From: Streptomyces gardneri
Lineage (GTDB): Bacteria; Actinomycetota; Actinomycetes; Streptomycetales; Streptomycetaceae
Assembly (NCBI RefSeq): GCF_006539185.1
Contig: NZ_BJMN01000030.1
Span: forward strand, 1-64,000
Length of the DNA: 64,000 nt
Direction of reading: 5' to 3'
Shown here: positions 62,083 to 64,000 of the stretch, one piece after another
How positions within the stretch are numbered: position 1 is the stretch's first letter
Layout: every line of letters begins with the position of its first letter
Notes under the pieces: generated by a model
The model's database searches: none
Told to the model about the DNA's origin: nothing
What the model saw: the letters and a program-made list of their open reading frames with translations, nothing else
Made by a program: the position numbers and the translations under genes

Positions 62083-62318
62083 GAACCTCCGGATCTCTGA
62101 GTTCGCGGGGGAGGGCCCGTCGTCGGCGAGGGAACGGCCGGGATCGCGATCCCTTTCCCGGGCCCCCCGTTTCCGATGGCTCGGAAACGGTGCCGTCTCC
62201 CGCTCGGCGGCCGTGGCGTGGGAGGGGGCTCCTTCCAGCCAGAACACGGCTCCATTGTGGCGCGGGGCCGCCTCGTCCGCCGCTCGACGCATTCGGGCGA
62301 CCGGGCCGCGGGACGGCG

Positions 62319-62858
62319 GGCCACGTGGTGGCATGGTGGGAGGCGCTGCGCCAGGCCGACCACCAGGTGCCGATGCACTCCGTCCACAGGGCGATCGGTC
62401 TGCCCGGCAAGGATCTGCTCGACCACCTCCTGGGAGGCGACCGCGACCCAGCGCAGGACGACCGCCTGAGCGTCGCGCGCCACACCCTGTACGCCACCTT
62501 CTTCGACCGCCTGCCCGGCCCTGGCATCGGCCGCCGACCTGTTGCGCGCGCTTGCCGGCAGCGGCTGGCGGGTCGTCCTCGTCACGTCGGCGAAGGACAG
62601 CGAACTCTCGGCCCTGCGCCGAGCCATCGACGCCGACGACGCCATCGCCGAAACCAGTCCGTCTGATGACGTCGAGGAAGGCAAACCCGCACCGGAGCCC
62701 GTCCGATATGCCCTTCGGCCGGCCCAGGTGCCACCCGTGCTCGTGTGACTGCCGTGGGCCTTCTCTGCGGCGGAATCCCGCGGGCCGACCTGGCCGGTGC
62801 CGCCGCCGTGTACCGCGATCCCGCCGTTCTGCTGGCCCATCTCGCTGAAGCGCCCCAG
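62319..62858 (+). pseudogene. Broken HAD-family phosphatase gene
   Basis: HAD phosphatase homology is split over frames. Frame A (from about 62319): HVVAWWEALRQADHQVPMHS and RAIGLPGKDLLDHLLGG. Then after a frameshift near 62518 frame B: LLRALAGSGWRVVLVTSAKD and DDVEEGKPAPEPVRYAL, ending at TGA 62746. Then frame A again: VTAVGLLCGGIPRADLAGAA to about 62858. The N-terminal DxD nucleophile region is missing, and the segment with the GDxxxD motif is deleted between frames B and A. Not translatable as an enzyme. Confidence 0.8.
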
Positions 62859-62928
62859 GTTTGCCGGTCGGAATGTCGGTCAGAAGCTATATGTATGGTT
62901 TGGTCCCATTTTCAGGGAGTGATCGATC

Positions 62929-63102
62929 GTGTCGAACAAGGAGAAGGGCAGGGCCAAGGCCGAGCAGGCCAAAGGCAAGCTCAAGGAGACTGCGGGCCGT
63001 GCGGTGGGCAATGAACGCATGACTGCCGAGGGCCGTGCCGAGAAGACGAAGGGGAACGCCCGCCAGGCCAAGGAGAAGATCAAGGACGTCTTCAAGGGCT
63101 GA
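62929..63102 (+). CDS. CsbD family stress protein
   Basis: 57 residues, Lys/Ala/Glu-rich and cysteine-free: KGRAKAEQAKGKLKETAGRA, then EGRAEKTKGNARQAKEKIKD. This is the CsbD pattern, small proteins induced by general stress sigma factors; function unknown. GTG 62929 with SD AGGGAG at 62914-62919. It lies directly after the HAD pseudogene. Confidence 0.88.
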   Translation: MSNKEKGRAKAEQAKGKLKETAGRAVGNERMTAEGRAEKTKGNARQAKEKIKDVFKG

Positions 63103-63255
63103 CCCGCCGATGGTGTGAGTCGTGGGCGAGGAACCGCGGTGGTTGTCGAGCACCATGGGGCGGTGAAGAGCCGTTCGCCCACGACCGCCTCAGGGGCACC
63201 CATGTGAGACGGCAGGTCTTCCCGCTCATGAAGAGGAGTGAACGGCGGTGGCCGA

Positions 63256-64000
63256 ATGAGAAGCGTGGGTGTGGAGGAAGAGCTGCTTCTCGTGCATGCC
63301 CGCAGCGGGGAGCCCCTCGCTCTGGCAGGTGCTGTCCTCGCGGCTGCGGACCGGTTCGGAAGGCAGCAGCCGCACGATGATGGCGCGCCAGGACACGTCT
63401 TCGAGAAGGAACTGCAGAAGGAGCAGGTGGAGTTCGCCACCAAACCGGTGACGGAGATGGGCGAACTCGAGGATGAGATCACCCGGTGTCGCGCCGAGGC
63501 CGGTCGGCACGCCGCGTCCGCAGGCGCCCGCGTGGCGGCCCTCGCCACCTCGCCGCTACCCGCCCGGCCCTCGTTGAACGCGGGCAAGCGATATGCGTGG
63601 CTGGGCGAACAGTTCGGCCTGACCGCGCAGGAACAACTCACCTGCGGCTGCCACGTCCACGTCTCGGTCGAGTCGGACGAGGAAGGGGTCGCCGTACTGG
63701 ACAGGATCCGGCCCTGGCTTTCCGTTCTGACCGCGATGAGCGCGAACTCGCCCTTCTGGCAGGGTGAGGACAGCAAGTACTCGAGTTATCGCAGCCGGGT
63801 GTGGAACAGGCTGCCCTCGGCCGGCCCGATGGACGTCTTCGGCTCTGCCGATCGCTACCACGAGCAGGTCCGTGCCATGCTCGACACCGGAGTCCTGCGC
63901 GACGAGGGGATGATCTACTTCGACGCCCGGCTGTCGGCCACCTACCCCACTGTGGAAGTCAGAGTGGCTGACGTGTGCCTCGAAGCGTCGACGCCCGTAC
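63256..64000 (+). CDS. Glutamate-cysteine ligase family protein, YbdK-like (partial, runs off window)
   Basis: 248 residues to the window end. SVGVEEELLLVHARSGEPLA is the family start; FEKELQKEQVEFATKP, EQLTCGCHVHVSVES and YFDARLSATYPTVEVRVADV are typical of YbdK-type carboxylate-amine ligases. The reaction is weak glutamate-cysteine ligation in E. coli YbdK; the natural substrate is unclear. ATG 63256, SD possibly GAGGAG at 63234-63239. Distinct subfamily from the ligase at 16386. Confidence 0.88.
   Translation, partial: MRSVGVEEELLLVHARSGEPLALAGAVLAAADRFGRQQPHDDGAPGHVFEKELQKEQVEFATKPVTEMGELEDEITRCRAEAGRHAASAGARVAALATSPLPARPSLNAGKRYAWLGEQFGLTAQEQLTCGCHVHVSVESDEEGVAVLDRIRPWLSVLTAMSANSPFWQGEDSKYSSYRSRVWNRLPSAGPMDVFGSADRYHEQVRAMLDTGVLRDEGMIYFDARLSATYPTVEVRVADVCLEASTPV

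Overview
The window is high-GC actinobacterial DNA. Everything fits a Streptomyces chromosome: third-codon-position G/C bias, GTG starts, leaderless promoters with TAnnnT boxes about 7 nt before the start codon, and Streptomyces-type families (DUF5999, DUF6230, DUF6114). The species cannot be named from sequence alone. No rRNA, tRNA, CRISPR array or intact insertion sequence was seen.

1-17.9 kb is a conserved core. It holds a CDP-alcohol phosphatidyltransferase, a mannose-1-phosphate guanylyltransferase with a degenerate phosphomannomutase half, and a division/metabolism block: DUF881, small basic protein, DUF881, a GarA-like FHA protein, an FtsR-like MerR, a DUF151 nuclease and a second MerR. 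Then come DNA polymerase IV, a PRC-barrel protein and gcvP behind a tandem glycine riboswitch, and a glutamate-cysteine ligase. 17.9-35.1 kb is a mosaic of short, often divergent transcription units: CPBP protease, PhzF, GNAT, PadR, three EamA transporters, three flavin/PNPOx-fold proteins, MocR, LysR, AraC, TetR, a Rieske protein and a signal peptidase. Many carry palindromic operators in the promoter.

35.1-39.1 kb is the most unusual unit: a coupled operon of three DUF6230 exported proteins alternating with two DUF6114 membrane proteins plus one unrelated exported protein. A 16-bp perfect hairpin follows the first gene. 39-46.6 kb holds a hydrolase, CbiZ, a secreted GH89 enzyme, two aldo/keto reductases, an HbpS/GlcG protein and an MFS pump.

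46.7-56.3 kb is an exopolysaccharide locus next to an IS5-type transposase remnant: a beta-helix lipoprotein, UDP-glucose dehydrogenase, GalE, a cellulose-synthase-like GT2, a UDP-glucuronate decarboxylase-like SDR and a GT39-like enzyme. It appears able to supply UDP-Glc, UDP-Gal, UDP-GlcA and UDP-Xyl to a membrane polymerase.

56.4-60.1 kb is a small biosynthetic cluster: a UbiA prenyltransferase divergent from a type III PKS, an ICMT-type methyltransferase and a flavin oxidoreductase. The last three resemble S. griseus srsABC phenolic-lipid genes. 60.1-62.1 kb is an overlapping three-gene operon (methyltransferase, CDGSH protein, haem-oxygenase-fold metalloenzyme) of unknown role. The window ends with a broken HAD phosphatase gene, a CsbD stress protein and a partial second glutamate-cysteine ligase family gene.

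Starts were chosen from ribosome-binding sites, leaderless promoter spacing and overlaps. Functions are by motif recognition, not database search.
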